64,000 bases of DNA from Cladophialophora immunda. Its lineage: Eukaryota; Ascomycota; Eurotiomycetes; Chaetothyriales; Herpotrichiellaceae. The stretch covers positions 2,420,883 to 2,484,882 of the forward strand of contig NW_015622546.1 of NCBI RefSeq assembly GCF_000835495.1. The letters run 5' to 3'. Positions 43,585 to 56,329 of the stretch are shown here, in pieces. The number at the start of each line of letters is the position of its first letter. The stretch's first letter is position 1. The notes below the pieces were generated by a model. The model did not search any database. It saw only the letters and a list, made by a program, of their open reading frames with translations, and was not told where the DNA came from. Both the position numbers and the translations under genes were made by a program.

Positions 43585-46500
43585 GAACACGCGCCGGGCA
43601 TCGCATTGAGCGCTGAAAGATCAGTAACATGGTGCCCTTGCAGAGGTAACTGAGGGGATTTGGCCTACGTTGCAAGCAGCTGATATTGTACATTCACCTC
43701 GTTCTACTTGTTCTACTTGTTCTGATTGCCCTAATTAGCGTCAGTAGGCTAGGGGAGCGTGTCTTGAGTTCGGACCGCATGTTGCTTTCGGGCTGACTTA
43801 CACCATTCTTGACTCGGTCGTATTGACCAAATCGCGTCTGTCCAGATAAACAAAGATGTCTCAAAGAGCACGTTAGAAGACAAGTAATCGCATTGTCTCT
43901 TCTGTGGCTAGGGGATCCTCTTGCAAAGGATTTGCCCCGAGCCCTTCATAGGACTGGTTCCAGCTCGCTTTCATCCAGCAATTCGACGACGACGACGACG
44001 ACGACGACGACCTGTCCATGAACGCGTTGCTGAAAAGAATAGACGACTGCCAGACAATGGAAGAATCGGCCACGATCGAGTGGACAGAGAAAGAAATATT
44101 GACGCTGTGGTATCAGGTTTTTTTGCCATGAGAGAAAGTCTGCGTGTCACCTTGGATTTGGTGAGAGAGGTGTTTGATGCCGCCGTACTGATCAAGAGGG
44201 CTCTACAAGGCAGTGCTGAGGAAGAAGAAACTGTCGATGCAGATTGGCTGGCCTTCTGGTGAATTCATATCGACCCGCGGTCGGCGCTGGAGTATGGACC
44301 AACGGAATGGCCTCAGGAATGGATCTAGGATGCAGGAGGGTGTCGATCAGCGATAGCTGTCGATGAGATTGGAGGGGTCCGTAGAAAGCGTTTAAAAACC
44401 AGTTTCAGGTTTGTGGTCCTCCATCTATGTGGTGACGCATCCTCCCATTAGCCTAGTATATCCTCGATTCTGGTTAGATTAACCAGATCAGATAAAATAA
44501 AAGGTTTGTCCGCCCACGTCATTACCCATCCTCAAGTGAACACGGTGCATGGAATCGGGACTCTTTCAACTGAGGTTCTCGAGAATTTCGCCTCTCCAGG
44601 CTCCCGATTCCTTGGCTCTGGATTCGGGCATATGCAGGGCAGGCACTTGGGTATTTGTTGACTCGCCTCGAACGCCACCTAGGCAACCTGTTGTCCTCAC
44701 ACTATCGATAGCGATACGCAAGCTGCAAATGCCCCTTAAATAGATGTCCCTGTGTATTTGGCCCTACTAAAGCACTATCTATATAGCCAGCGAAATACCC
44801 CTATTCCTGCCTCTCTTGCCAAGCCACGCCTTTCGTCAGGGTGAGTCCCGTAACTTTGAGATCCACAATATTAAGAGTGAGCTAGCTAACTGGGACAACA
44901 CTTTCAGTACTCCCATTTGAGGACGGATTTTAATTCATTCTAGGTGTAACAATGATACGGAAGGGCAAGGGCTTGCCACTATGGGTGTCGAGAGGAATCA
45001 CGGGGCACTGCGAATGGCACAACGTAGGGTTTGGAATAGCAATGTACTTGAAACCAGTCTCTATATCTCAAGCCCTTCAAGTCCTCTTCATACCTTCCTG
45101 GCGCCGCCTTACGCCACCATTGTACTGTCCTGGCGCACCCTTCGCTCAATCCAGCCAAGCCTACTGCTTTGAAATTTCCGATTGTTCTGTTTGCACAGAG
45201 ACTCCGTTGGACAAAACACGTGCTGTAACTGTGCATTCAGTTTTCTTCTATCTTGTCTATCTGATTCCTGTGTCCTCACGATGGCTTCCTCGTTCAATAT
45301 AGATATGTACTGTACGCAGAAGTGCCCATAATACGCAGGAATGTCCGCGAAGACACTCCCAAAGCTGGCAACCTGGTGGGGTACACCCTGAGTGGGGAGT
45401 ACAACAGGCACTCTCACCAATATTGCTAGCGTTGGTGGGCTCCGTTGATCGAGAATGGAGGAGCCAGATTAAGATGACCTCAAAGGAGATCCTAACTATG
45501 TTATATATCTCTGAAAGCACCTGAGAAACGGCTACTTGTGTGATTATTTTTATTGAATTCTTGTAGTGCTGGAGCTTGGCTGAAGTGCCAAGGATTTGCC
45601 TGATCCCGTCGGCATGAAGTGCGCTGGACCCAATAAATTGGCATGGCTCGCCCTTTTGCCAATATCATGCCGATGTGTCTATATTCCTATCGAACCGCCA
45701 TAAAGCACCTCAAAAACCCGAGGTATTTGAATTTATCTCGGAGCGGACAAAGTAATACTCCGTACTCTCACACTCCCTCGATTCCCTGAAGCCAATTCGG
45801 GCCCGGGGGAACCCCTTTAGGACCCCCTCAGGCCCACTAACCAAAGCCATTGTTACTTAGCCGTAACCCCTGATTCGATTTAGCTAGGCAGTCGTGCCAC
45901 TGCTGCCTAGAAACTTTAATTCTTGTGTCCGTTTAGGGACGCGTCCCATTCTGGTGCTTCGATACGTAAAAGGTCATTGATAGTCAATGGACAAAGCTGA
46001 TATGAAATGCCATTGGTAGCTACAAGAATCATTTCGGATACACGGAACGCACTCCAGAATCCGAGGACACAGCATGGTTGTGCCCCGTACTGCCGGGGAA
46101 TACTTTGGCAGCGGCTGAGGTGACGCAGCTAGCCAAGGCACTAGTCTGGTCTATGTGCTATCGGCCTAGGAAGTGACTCTATACCTCCGTACCTCTCTTA
46201 AACGACATCCCGGCGTGGTGAAATGCCCTGCGTTGCTGAAATAAGCACCAGGTACTCCGAGCATCGACAACGCGCACCCACCACTTTGGACGCGGATTGA
46301 GTATGCGAGCGTACTCCCGTGTTAAAAAGTGATTATGCTATGATCATCGTTGCTTTTGTTCATTAATACCGTGACCTGATATTCTTAAGGCCCCGGTTTA
46401 CATCGGCCCGCGAGAACGCTCCCAAATCGGTCCATCTCCCGGGGGGGGGGGGGGGGGGGACTGATTCCCATCGACTTGACATTTAAGATATTGAAGACAA

Positions 46501-46935
46501 TGTTCCAGTTTATATACACTTTAGAATAGATAATCAAATCAGCAACTCAAGCTGTTCATCGTCTGTGCTGCGGTTTCGCGTGGGCGAACACCCCCGTCAG
46601 GTACTTCGGTGCAGATTGACAAATAGCCGATGACAATACCGGAAAACTGATAATATAGAAATGACACGCGACAAGGACAGCAAGTAGCTCAGCCACCGCC
46701 ACGATGCTCGCACCATTGCCGCCTCAACCACACTAACTTGCACGTGATAAGCTGCATCGAAGAGCGGCTGCGCAGTTCAGCCACGTCTGCGTTTAGCTTG
46801 AACAGACTCAGATACCGCTGGCACTCAGCCTGACCCTGAAAAGGCAACATTTTCACTTCGAATTCAATTATTGAGTTTTTCTCGCCGTCTCTAAGCGGTA
46901 TTATACCTTCTTCGTTTCACGCTTGCCATCTCACC
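43585..46935. other. Gene-poor 3.3 kb with simple repeats
   Basis: No supportable gene. A (GAC)9 microsatellite (43985-44011) lies inside several short open frames that owe their length to it. A run of 19 G lies at 46441-46459. The last few hundred bases should hold the promoter of the NLR gene. Confidence 0.45.
43985..44011 (+). repeat. (GAC)9 microsatellite
   Basis: Nine perfect GAC units. They would encode poly-Asp, poly-Arg or poly-Thr depending on frame. No gene is assigned here. Confidence 0.95.
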
Positions 46936-49900
46936 ATGTCCCTAGCGACCCCGGGTAGTAAGCGCAGCCGTCTCCGACAGTTGCTCCCCTTCCGCAGTTC
47001 CACTCCCCCTAGCAAACCAAGCTCCCCAGCAGCATCCCCAGCAGCATCCCCAGCTCCTGCCACGCAGTCTAACGCTTCGGGAACGTCGACTGCGACGCAG
47101 CAAGATTTCCAAACCCGAGTCTTCCTTCATCTCTCCCTGCAGGATCAAGACACCATTCAACAACATAGCGTGACGAAAACGACGGATGTGGATGCACTCG
47201 TACAGCAAGCCCTCGCGGCGGCGAGGGAGAAGCAGACGACATGCCAGGCGAAAAGATGGACTTGGAAATTTCACGGGCATACTGTCACCTTACAAGAAGA
47301 GGCAGACAATATTATAAAATGGCTAGATCGCTTTAAGCAGGTGGGAGATGTTGCCTCCAACGTCGATCCTGTGCATGTGGGACTTCCGTGGGCTGGCATT
47401 CGTCTTCTTTTGGAGGTAAGTAGTGTAGATCTTGTGGAAGCCGTTATATATACGGCGCAAGTGGAAATAGACTTCAGGCTGACTGCGTTTAGGCCGCAAT
47501 TTCCGCGCAAAGCCAGATGGCGGCTCTCCTCCTTGGTCTTGAAACAGCGCTCTATCTCTCGAACCGTCTCCGAGTGTACATAGAATATTTGACCACTCTT
47601 CCGGCTAGTCAAGCTCGTACCAATTTCGAAACCTCCTTGGTCGAGTTTTATGCGTTGATATTACAATTTCTCGCAGGCGCAGTTCGCATCTATCAAAGAG
47701 GCAGTATCACACGTGCGTTTGACGCATTCTGGCGAATCGAAGATGTGTCGGCCTTTGAGAATGCCTGCAATAAAATGGCCAGCCGTGCCGAGATCGATGC
47801 GAGCATCTGTGATCGAGACTTGAACGCTACTAACCGAGCAGCGGTGAAGCGGCAACAAGAAGATCTCCGGCAAGTTTTGAAGCAGTTGGAAGCCATACAT
47901 CTTATACGGACTGGCATCGATAGACTCGAGGCTAAATTCGACCTCAGCAAGCTCCCGGTGGCAACGGGGGCCGCTTTCAACTCTCACCAAAGCGAACACG
48001 ATGCTCGATGTCATCCAGACACTCGGGTAGACTTACTCCGAGGGATCTATGACTGGGCCGATGACATCGATGGAAAATGCATTTTTTGGTTAAGAGGTTC
48101 GGCAGGGACGGGTAAGTCGACGATATCTCGCACGGTTGCCGAGGCGTTCGCCAACAAAGGGCGGCTGGGCGCCAGTTTCTTCTTCAAGCGAGGCGAGCAC
48201 GATCGTGAGAATGCGAGTCTCTTCTTCCCCACTATTGCGGCCGGCTTAGTCCGCCATATACCGGAATTAGCAACCCCCATTCACCAGGCGATCGATGAGG
48301 ACCCCGGGATCGTCCGCGAGACTTTAAGGGAACAGTTCGAAAAGCTTATCTATCAGCCTTTGGCTGGCATTGGTCCTACCTCGTCTGCAAGACCAATCTT
48401 AGTTATCGATGCGCTGGACGAGTGTGACCGAGAAGGAGATATACGCACTATTCTCTCTCTCCTGGCTAGTTTACGGCGACTCAGTTCAGTCCATATACAA
48501 GTCTTTCTGACCAGTCGACCGGACCTACCGATCAATCTCGGTTTTGCACAAATCGGCACCGAAACCCATCGCGATGTCGCTCTTCACGATATTCCACCTT
48601 CCACGATCCGCCATGACATCTCCGTCTACCTAGAAAGTGAATTCCAACGGATTCGCGATGAGCATAACAGTCTTTGGCCAAGAGATCAAGCACTGGCTCC
48701 CCACTGGCCAGGCCGGCAGACTCTGGAGTCCTTAATTCAACTGTCCGATCCACTTTTCATCGTGGCTGCCACGATTTCCCGCTTCATTGGTGGCAGTCGC
48801 GGTGACCCCCACGACCGACTGGCGACGTTTCTCGTTCAGCTCAACACTGGGCAAATGACCCAAATGGAGCAAACGTATCTTCCGGCGCTCCGGCAGATAT
48901 TGGTCGACGTCGAGGAGCCCAAAGAAAAGGATAAGCTTTGTCACGATTTCCGTGAAATTGTGGGTTCGATCATTCTCTTGGCCAATCCCTTGTCCACGAT
49001 TTCCCTCTCCCAATTACTCCAGATTCCTAGACGGAAAATTGATCACCAGCTACGACTTCTTCACTCGGTGCTGTCTGTGCCTTCCAACCCTGATATGCCG
49101 GTTACGTTGTTCCACCTCTCCTTCCGGGAATTCCTCGTGAAAGAAAGCAACTCTGATCAAGCACGACTATTTGCGATTGATGAGTCCTGCGCGCATACAA
49201 AACTGAGCGATAAATGCCTTGCATTACTTCAGAGTCCTAACGGTCTTCGAAAGGATATCTGCCAACTACAGCACCCTGGCGTCTTGCGGGAAGACATCGA
49301 CGAGACCACCGTCACCGAACACATTCCGCCTTCTCTCCGATATGCCTGCCGCTACTGGGTCTACCACCTCCAGCACAGCGAACAAAAGATCCGTGACGAT
49401 GATGTCGCTGCCAATTTCCTACGGAAGCACTTTCTACATTGGCTCGAATCGTTGAGCCTTCTAGGGAGCATCTCCGAGAGCGTTAACTTAGTCGTCACAT
49501 TACAATCGCTCGTGGAAGAGAATGGCCAAATATCGGCCTTTATACAAGATGCGCGACGGTTTGTGCTAACATTCAATCTCATTCTTGCGCAAGCGCCGTT
49601 ACAGGTGTATGCCAGTGCTTGGCATTTCAGCCCACTCGCCAGCATTGTCCGCAACGATTTCCAGGATCAAGCATTACAATGTGTCCGAGTGATAAGAGAA
49701 ATCCCAGAGCGGTGGAGCGCATGCTTACTAACTTATGAGGGCCACTCTAGTACGGTCAATAGCGTGGTCTTCTCGCCTGACGGGTCGCGCGTCGCCTCTG
49801 GCGCCGGCGACAACACCGTACGACTGTGGGATGTACAGACGGGCGCGTGCGAGCAGACACTCGAGGGCCACTCTAACTGGGTCAACAGCATGGTCTTCTC

Positions 49901-50294
49901 GCCTGACGGGTCGCGCATCGCCTCTAGCTCCTACGACAATACGGTGCGGGTGTGGGATGTTACTACCGGAGCTGAGTTACTGTGCTACAATTCTCATACC
50001 TACGACAACCATATTGAATTTGTTGACAATGGCTCAAATATTCTAGCCAATGGTCAAGTCATAAATATTCCACAACAGTTACCACGACCTACCGTTACAA
50101 CAACGCAGTCACCTAACTTTAACTTACCATCCGGTGGTGCATTCGGAGTCACTGGTGACTGGATTACATGGAGCTCACAGAGAGTATTATGGCTGCCGCC
50201 TGAATATCGTCCTACATCATGGCAAGGCCAAAGCGATATTATTGTCATCGGGAGCGGAAATGGTCGTGTTACTTTTGTGCGTCGGACTGTGTAG
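46936..50294 (+). CDS. NACHT-WD40 NOD-like receptor (STAND NTPase)
   Basis: Protein of 1093 aa, a fungal NLR likely to act in non-self recognition. Exons are 46936-47415 and 47493-50294 (77 bp intron). Residues 1-60 are Ser/Pro/Ala-rich with repeated SPAA. Next comes the NACHT-associated N-terminal region (KWLDRFKQVGDVASNVDPVH, LPWAGIRLLLE, then LETALYLSNRLRVYIEYL). The NACHT domain has Walker A GSAGTGKST (about residue 362) and Walker B ILVIDALDECD (about 463). After a helical region, two WD40 repeats of 42 residues follow (about 909-992), each with the block VFSPDGSR and the end WDV. A 100-residue tail (for example SNILANGQVINIPQQLPRP) has no WD signature. Two repeats alone cannot close a propeller; the tail may supply degenerate blades. 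Confidence 0.9.
49737..49988 (+). repeat. Two 126-bp WD40-coding repeats
   Basis: Units 49737-49862 and 49863-49988 both begin GAGGGCCACTCTA and share GTCTTCTCGCCTGACGGGTC exactly. High identity between units is typical of repeat number changes by unequal exchange in HNWD-type NLR genes. Confidence 0.85.
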
Positions 50295-50739
50295 CCATCC
50301 TCCGATCAAAGAATACCCTAATAATTTTTTGTGATAACTTTACGAACGAGAGGTCCGGAGAATTTCCATCTTATATACTGTACCTGCATCCTCAGACCGT
50401 CTGTTCAAACGGTACGTGGTGTGCTGGATGTGGTGGCACTCGAAGTACCCCGGCCCTATTTCACGACGAAGGGCATTTCACCACACCGGGACGTCGATTC
50501 CTGTCTATTGCAGGAGCATAGATTAATAGTTAGGGTGGAGTATCGATAACATGGGAAGGCGAAGGTGAGGCCTGTCAGGAATGTAAAGGGGGAAAAGACG
50601 TCGGGAGGCGCACGAGTGGAGCCCGAATCGACCAAGGAAATCCTCAAGTTGCCAGTTTGGGTTCCTTGCGGTTCAAAGAGGACTAGCGGCCATACGAAGA
50701 CCGTGTGCCCGCCATGTGCGCGACCTGATGACGGCGCCC
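50295..50739. other. Intergenic, no gene seen
   Basis: 3' flank of the NLR gene. Short frames only. Confidence 0.4.
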
Positions 50740-51350
50740 CGGGAGCGACAGAGTGTGTCTATTGATCAGGCAAATACCGAGGAACGAAATCACCAGGTGA
50801 CTGACATGGCGGATATTTACCGTGGTGCGCAACGGGCTATCTACTAGCTTTGAAAGGGCACCTTCACGAGAGACACGGCCTTCGACGTGCATCTGCATCA
50901 CGATCGGCAAGATCGATGTGCGATGGTCGCACTTTGTCGCGTTGTGCTGGAATTCTAGTTTGCTGGCCTTCTACAGTGATTACTTCCTTGCGTGGGGCGC
51001 CTTTGAGGAAAAGAGCCCCTTGCACAGGCTGCTTGAGATTGCACGGATGTTAGATCTTCCGGAACCACAAGGAGGACTTGACCCATACTCGGTCATCAGA
51101 GCATTCTCTGCGACCGACTGCTCCGACATTCGAGATCGAGTCTTCGCCGTAAGAATGGTCATGAGCGATCCGACGTGCATCCTCGACTACAACCTGTCCG
51201 CCATCGCGCTGTTCTCTCACCTTGTTAAGTCGAGCCTGGGAACCGCCTTGGTCGATCCATTGAAGCTGGCGCTGAATCTCTCGCGAAACGATCTGACCAA
51301 CGCCGGTGATGATGAGTTGCACGACCACCTCCACGGAAAACCGAAACAGA
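50740..51350 (+). pseudogene. HET-domain gene relic
   Basis: At 50761 one frame reads IDQANTEERNHQV, then MADIYRGAQRAIY, then TAG (50845-50847). This is the classic HET-domain core (CINQ..x.ER..QV..M..IY..A). In the next frame (50822-51529) lie HRLLEIARMLDLPEP, FSATDCSDIRDRVFAV and LDYNLSAIALFSHLV, the later SDPRDRVFALLGL-type HET region. Between the two the usual LG/W segment is missing. The frame change, the stop and the missing start indicate a dead gene. Beyond 51350 no HET similarity is visible. Confidence 0.6.
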
Positions 51351-52393
51351 GGCTGTTAAACCGCAGCCTGTCTTTGGACCCGAGCTGGAATTCGAGAAGC
51401 CGTGGACACCGCCTGCCCTGGGGGCGGGTTGCTGGAGGACCGGACGCCTGGGCAACATTGCTGAGGTGGCAGCCGTGCTTGAGTCTGTTGACCGACTCTT
51501 TGGCACCCGAATTCCCGCACGTTGCCTAGGAGGGCACACCGCAGCTCCTGACTGAATGGATGAATTTAAGAAACGCACAACTACACCGAGCTGTTGGCTC
51601 TCCCTTCCTCCTCTGTGCAAATCCAGCGTCGCACAATGAAATGAACCATCAAAACTTGCTAAAATGCACCTTAGCTGGTCAAGGCCATCGAGATTCAAGA
51701 CCATCAAGCCTGACAAATATACATACATACACTCCGTGCGTGGTATATATACGATGACGATGGTGATGAAGCAATAAGCACACGTCCGTGACTAGACCAT
51801 CCTATCTCTAAGCTCTGGTAGCGAGAAGAAAATAGCACTATCTGTGTGTGTAAGGGGTGTGGTCACCAACACATCGGACATAAGGTAGATATTGATCTAT
51901 CCGTTCTTGGTTATCAGCCGGGCATATATGGGAGATGGATGAAGAGAAACGTGGAGGAACTTTGGCCTGGCCGTCGCGTGGGCCGCCCGGGGCGATCTTT
52001 GTCCCTTGATGGCAGCACCATGTCGGGAAATTCTGGTGTCTGTGTTGGTTTGTAGTCCCAGCCGCGTTCCATTGTAGATTAGATGCACAAGCCAGGGCTA
52101 GCAACATAAGTGATGCCTCTAGTCAAGAAAAGGGAAGAGTGCCCGATCTGATCTCAGTGGGCGGAGTTGAACGAGTCCAAGCGCTTTGAGAACCAGTTTC
52201 GAGGCCTCACAGACGAGTCGGCATGCGGTTCGGTCGTGCGATCGGGGCTTGACATCTGGTACTCATTGGCATGCAGATTGGATCGAGTTTTGGCACGCGG
52301 AAGTAGGGAGGCTGAACGGCGTGGACGGCAACTATTCACAGTCGAATAACCCCGCCGAGTGTCAATCTTGAATCAGTCTCGGGGCAGTCCATC
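51351..52393. other. Intergenic, no gene seen
   Basis: About 1 kb between the HET relic and the stop of the minus-strand regulator. Short overlapping frames only. Confidence 0.4.
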
Positions 52394-54066
52394 TCAGCGT
52401 GGTGCTTCAGCCTGCAGATACGCGGGTATGTGAAAGGCCGTACACAGGCAAGTCAACGAGCTCAGCTGAGCCCAACGTACCAGCGTCGCCTCTGCGCGAC
52501 GACGATGCTCGGTGGAGGGACTGAGGCCGACAACGACCTTGACCGGGTACGCGGTGCGGATGAAGTCGCCACCAGCAAGCCTCGCTGCTTCCTGATATGC
52601 TGCCACCGAAAGAATCTTTGACGAGTGGAAGAAGACGCGTCGCTGGTATTCGTGCCTTGCGGGATCTGAGCTGGGCGTCGATGCCAACAAGACCGAATAC
52701 AAGATCATGTTCACGGTGCTGTGCAGACCCCACAAGGTCGCCGACAGAGTCCCGAGATATCGACCTCCCTCGTGGTTGGGCACGAAATCCCGTCTAGCCG
52801 AAGCTCCTTCGGAGCCTTCCAGGAGTCTAGCTTCACGTACTTCGTGCTCACAGAGCCAGTCGTCGGAGGATTCTACCAGGCTCAGAGCGAGACGCTTGAT
52901 GATGCGCATATCGGGAGCATCCCAATTTATTAAGCGTCTCGATTCCATAGAGTCAGTGACATTGCTCAAGAGATGTGTGCAATGAGTCGTCAGGAGGAGA
53001 ATGTCGACGATGGAATCGACCGCAGTCTTTGGGTATTCGGCGAATGGGACAGTGAGCCATTCTTCAGTTGCAAACGGTGATTGGATTCCTGTCATGATTG
53101 AGATGTACGCCTACTACCTCAGCCACCGCCGTAAGAGTTATTGGAGGGAAATGTTACCTACGTCGTTCAGCCTGGCCGTTCGAAACATCTGGTGCATTAT
53201 TCCGCCTCGACAACTCGAGGGGCCAACACCGCGCAGCAGTACCGCCGCTGCAGAGTAGTGGTGGGTTGGCCCGTTGGGCACGGTACTGCTGATCATTTCG
53301 AACAAGGCCAACACGAGAGAACAGGACACGAGATTCGAAATCGGCCCCTGGAGATCGGCCGAGAGTTTCTGCAGTTGGTGTCTGTGGCTCGTAAGGCTGC
53401 GCTCGTACCAATCATGAGCCTCTGTCCGGGCGCAGGCATCCCTGTGAGATATGCCGTACAGCATCATCGACGCGGCGCGCAGCGCGGGTGCCAGTGCAGG
53501 GTACGAGGACAAGTAGGCGGGCTGGCGAAGGTATGCAAGCCAGGTGGTGATCTTTGGCGGTCTCTGGCTGGTCATGGCGTCGTGGAACTGGTTTATGCAT
53601 ATATCTTCGAAATCCTTGACCGAAGGGACCTGCAGAGGATGCGTAAGCCCGGAGAAGTCGAGGAATCAAAATGGTGATTCTTCCGCCACAGGGAGATCTT
53701 ACCAGAAGCTTGACGGGTGATATCTCGCTCTCCTGACGCTGCCCGGCCTCATCTTCCTTCTTGGTATATCGCGGCGTCATGTCGATGAAGATGTCTCCTT
53801 CGAGGGGACCATCACATTCGAAACCCATGACCAGGCATCTCCGACAGAACGGCGCTCCTTCATCGCACTACGCACGTCTAGTCAACTTCCATCATCTCTT
53901 CTCCGAAACGAGCCTCCATGCTTGACGCCTGGACGGGGTGAGCATGCTGGCAGAGTGCGCCATTGCTTACTTTGACTCGGCGCATGCGACAGGTCTCGCA
54001 GGCCTTGGTGCGCGCTTTTCGGGGCTTATATCTCATGCTGGCACTGGTCTTGCTTTTTCGCTGCAC
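52394..54066 (-). CDS. Zn2Cys6 transcription factor of the sulfonate-like module
   Basis: Predicted nuclear regulator of 475 aa. Exons are 54066-53971, 53867-53703, 53629-53158 and 53088-52394. The spliced zinc cluster is C-x2-C-x6-C-x6-C-x2-C-x6-C (CETCRMRRVKCDE, then FCRRC, then FEC) at about residues 23-50, preceded by basic residues (KPRKARTK). The first intron falls directly before the third Cys. The rest is the helical fungal TF domain (DICINQFHDAMTS, LALFEMISST, THHYSAAAVLLRGVGP, SVAAYQEAARLAGG). A GTACGT...CTGCAG stretch of 69 bases near the 3' end is in frame and could be spliced, giving a 452 aa protein. It lies just downstream of a transporter and a dioxygenase gene and is their likely local regulator. 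Confidence 0.85.
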
Positions 54067-54542
54067 TTCGGAATGGATGGAAGCTCAGCATCGCTTGTGC
54101 GAGATCGAGCAACACCTTGTAAATCCAGATTTAGATCATGTTCTGGTCGGCATAGAAGGAGAATGAGCCTCAGTGTAAGAAGAAGACATGGTTGGCGAGA
54201 AGAGACGATGGTTTAAAGGAATAAACCAACCAGTCATTACGATTGATTCAAAAGCGTACCGAGTAGTTAAGTTTCTATAAGAGCGGGGTATAGTGTCTGC
54301 CGAGGAGATGGATTATGCCCCTAGGACCAACCGGAAGTTAGGTAATTTACTGTAGCTCGGGGGCGCCTGAAGCACTCGGTATAGCTAACGGACGAATGGT
54401 TGCTTCTGCCAACCAGCTGTCGGTACCTGACCTATCACGATCCCCTCTACCTCCGATCCACGTCCATCCCTACAATGTCACATCCCTGTCTCACCCCTCT
54501 GTTCGACGATTGGCCCTCTCATCCACACCCCCTGAGTGGCTT
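54067..54542. other. Intergenic, regulator promoter
   Basis: 476 bp between the regulator start and the transporter stop, both on the minus strand. Nothing coding is seen. Confidence 0.45.
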
Positions 54543-56329
54543 TCAGAGAGTGTAGACGAACAACGGGTGTCGATCATGCACCTCTTCGAGCGATTTCTGA
54601 AGATCCGGATGAGCCTGTCCGCTTCGGGTCCGTTCCAGGCCATCCTCAGCCTTCTGCCGATTGAGCCGGCGCAACCAGAAATAGCAGGCGACGACGGCAA
54701 GCAATGCCAGGACTTGGAAGGAGAGGACGATGGAATGGCCTTTGACAAACCGTGGCGGGTCGGTGTAGATGCGCGTGCCCAGAATGGCAAATGACTGACC
54801 CCAGACTTCACAGATGGCCCACGTCGCCGCCCGTTTGGTGAACCCCGCCGTGTTGATGCCGATCCACGCTCCGAGAAAGGTCACGGCGGGAAATGTTCCG
54901 GCCACGATGAGGCAGGAGCCGAAGATCTTGACGTGGACGTTCCCGGGGCACAGTAGGATGATGTAGCCCACGATGCTGATTGATAAACAGAGCATGAGAA
55001 ATGGCCCCTTGAGATTGACCCGGTCAGAGGCGCTGTTGAGCACTAGGAGAGTGACAAAGGCACAAGCATAGGGAATGACCGAGAAGAGCTGGGTCCGAAC
55101 TACCACGTTTGTTAGCCATGGTTGAAAATGAACGATGCCGGCAGACTCACTAGGACTATAGCCGAATTGGTTGATGAACGTTGGCAAGAATGAGCTCAGC
55201 GAGATGAGCGCAATGGCTATGCCTGAGTTCATGAGGCAGAAGAACCATGTCTTGACATCGACGAGAGCAGCCCATATCTGCTTTGGCTCGAATTTGGCAT
55301 CGACCGTATTGTATGCTATTCCAAGTCAGCACATCACCACCCGGCCAGGTTCTTGGGTTGCTGTACTTTTCATCCTGAAAATAGCCAGATCAATCTCTTG
55401 CTCTGTGAACAGCCAGTGCGCCTTGCCTGCCTTTCTCATTTGGTCCGGCCCCAGGGGTAGGAGAATGTAGACGAGAATCCCGACGAGAATCGCTGCGGAG
55501 CCTTGAATGATGAAGATCCATTGCCACGCAGGCCGCCCGAGAGCCCCGTCCATATTTTTTTGTATACCGTAGGCGATCAGGCCACTGAATGCGCCGGCAA
55601 TGGTGGCTGCTGAATAATATATACCTGGGCTCCATGTTAGCGAGCCGACTCCAATGCTCATCTGGTGACTTGCCTCCCCGAGTGACGACCTCGTCGCGCT
55701 TATACCACAGACTTAAGTAGATTGACAACCCCTGAACAAAAACAGACGCCATGCCCACAAGAAATCGAAGACCAAGAATGGCAGACGTGGATTTGACGGC
55801 AGACATGCAACAGACGAAAGTGCCAAAGGCCATGACACATATTCCCACTTGGCGATGTGCTTGGATCGAACGGACGAAGACGTTTGCGGGGAGCATAAAG
55901 ATGATGTAGCTGACATCTGACCGTAGTTAGAAGGGCAGCGGCTTGACGGTCTGCAAGACTTACAATACATCATCACAGCATTGTAGAAGTCACGATTGCT
56001 CATGTGGAGCTGTTCTTGGAGGCCCATCAGGCGGGCGTTGCCGATGTTGTTCCGGTCCTGGCATCTAGAAGTCAGTATCGGCTGCATGTTCTGTCAAGGG
56101 ATAGGGAACAGACCCATGCTGTGACGAGGTAGATCAAAATCGCGAGAGTCAGCAAAAGCAGATCACACTTCAAGACCAAGCGACGTTCCTGCTTGGACTT
56201 GTTGTGCGAGCTTGCGCCATTGGTCTCGTCAATATAGCTGGCTGAGATTGTTTTATTGCCGTCGAGTGTCTCAACCTGGTCGAAGGTAGCGTGCACTACG
56301 CCTTCGGTTTTGAGGTCGATGTCGGTCAT
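54543..56329 (-). CDS. Dal5-type MFS transporter (allantoate/organic anion family)
   Basis: Predicted plasma-membrane anion/H+ symporter of 510 aa with 12 segments. Exons are 56329-56114, 56057-55964, 55916-55674, 55624-55367, 55315-55151 and 55099-54543. Intron 3 (49 bp) has a GC donor (GGAG|GCAAGT) and a normal AG; no GT donor fits there. Dal5-family marks are WDRNNIGNARLMGLQEQL (loop 1), YIIFMLPANVFVR, GLSIYLSLWYKRDEVVTRGG and YYSAATIAGAFSGLIAYGI, then GRPAWQWIFIIQG with LPLGPDQM, FINQFGYSPS in the second half and late GINTAGFTKRA. The yeast Dal5 subfamily includes allantoate and sulfonate carriers, so substrate is inferred from the neighbouring TauD-type dioxygenase. Confidence 0.92.

Noticed and set aside
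43921..44262. Open frame with poly-Arg run on the plus strand
   Set aside because: The run comes from the (GAC)9 microsatellite, and flanking sequence matches no family in any frame.
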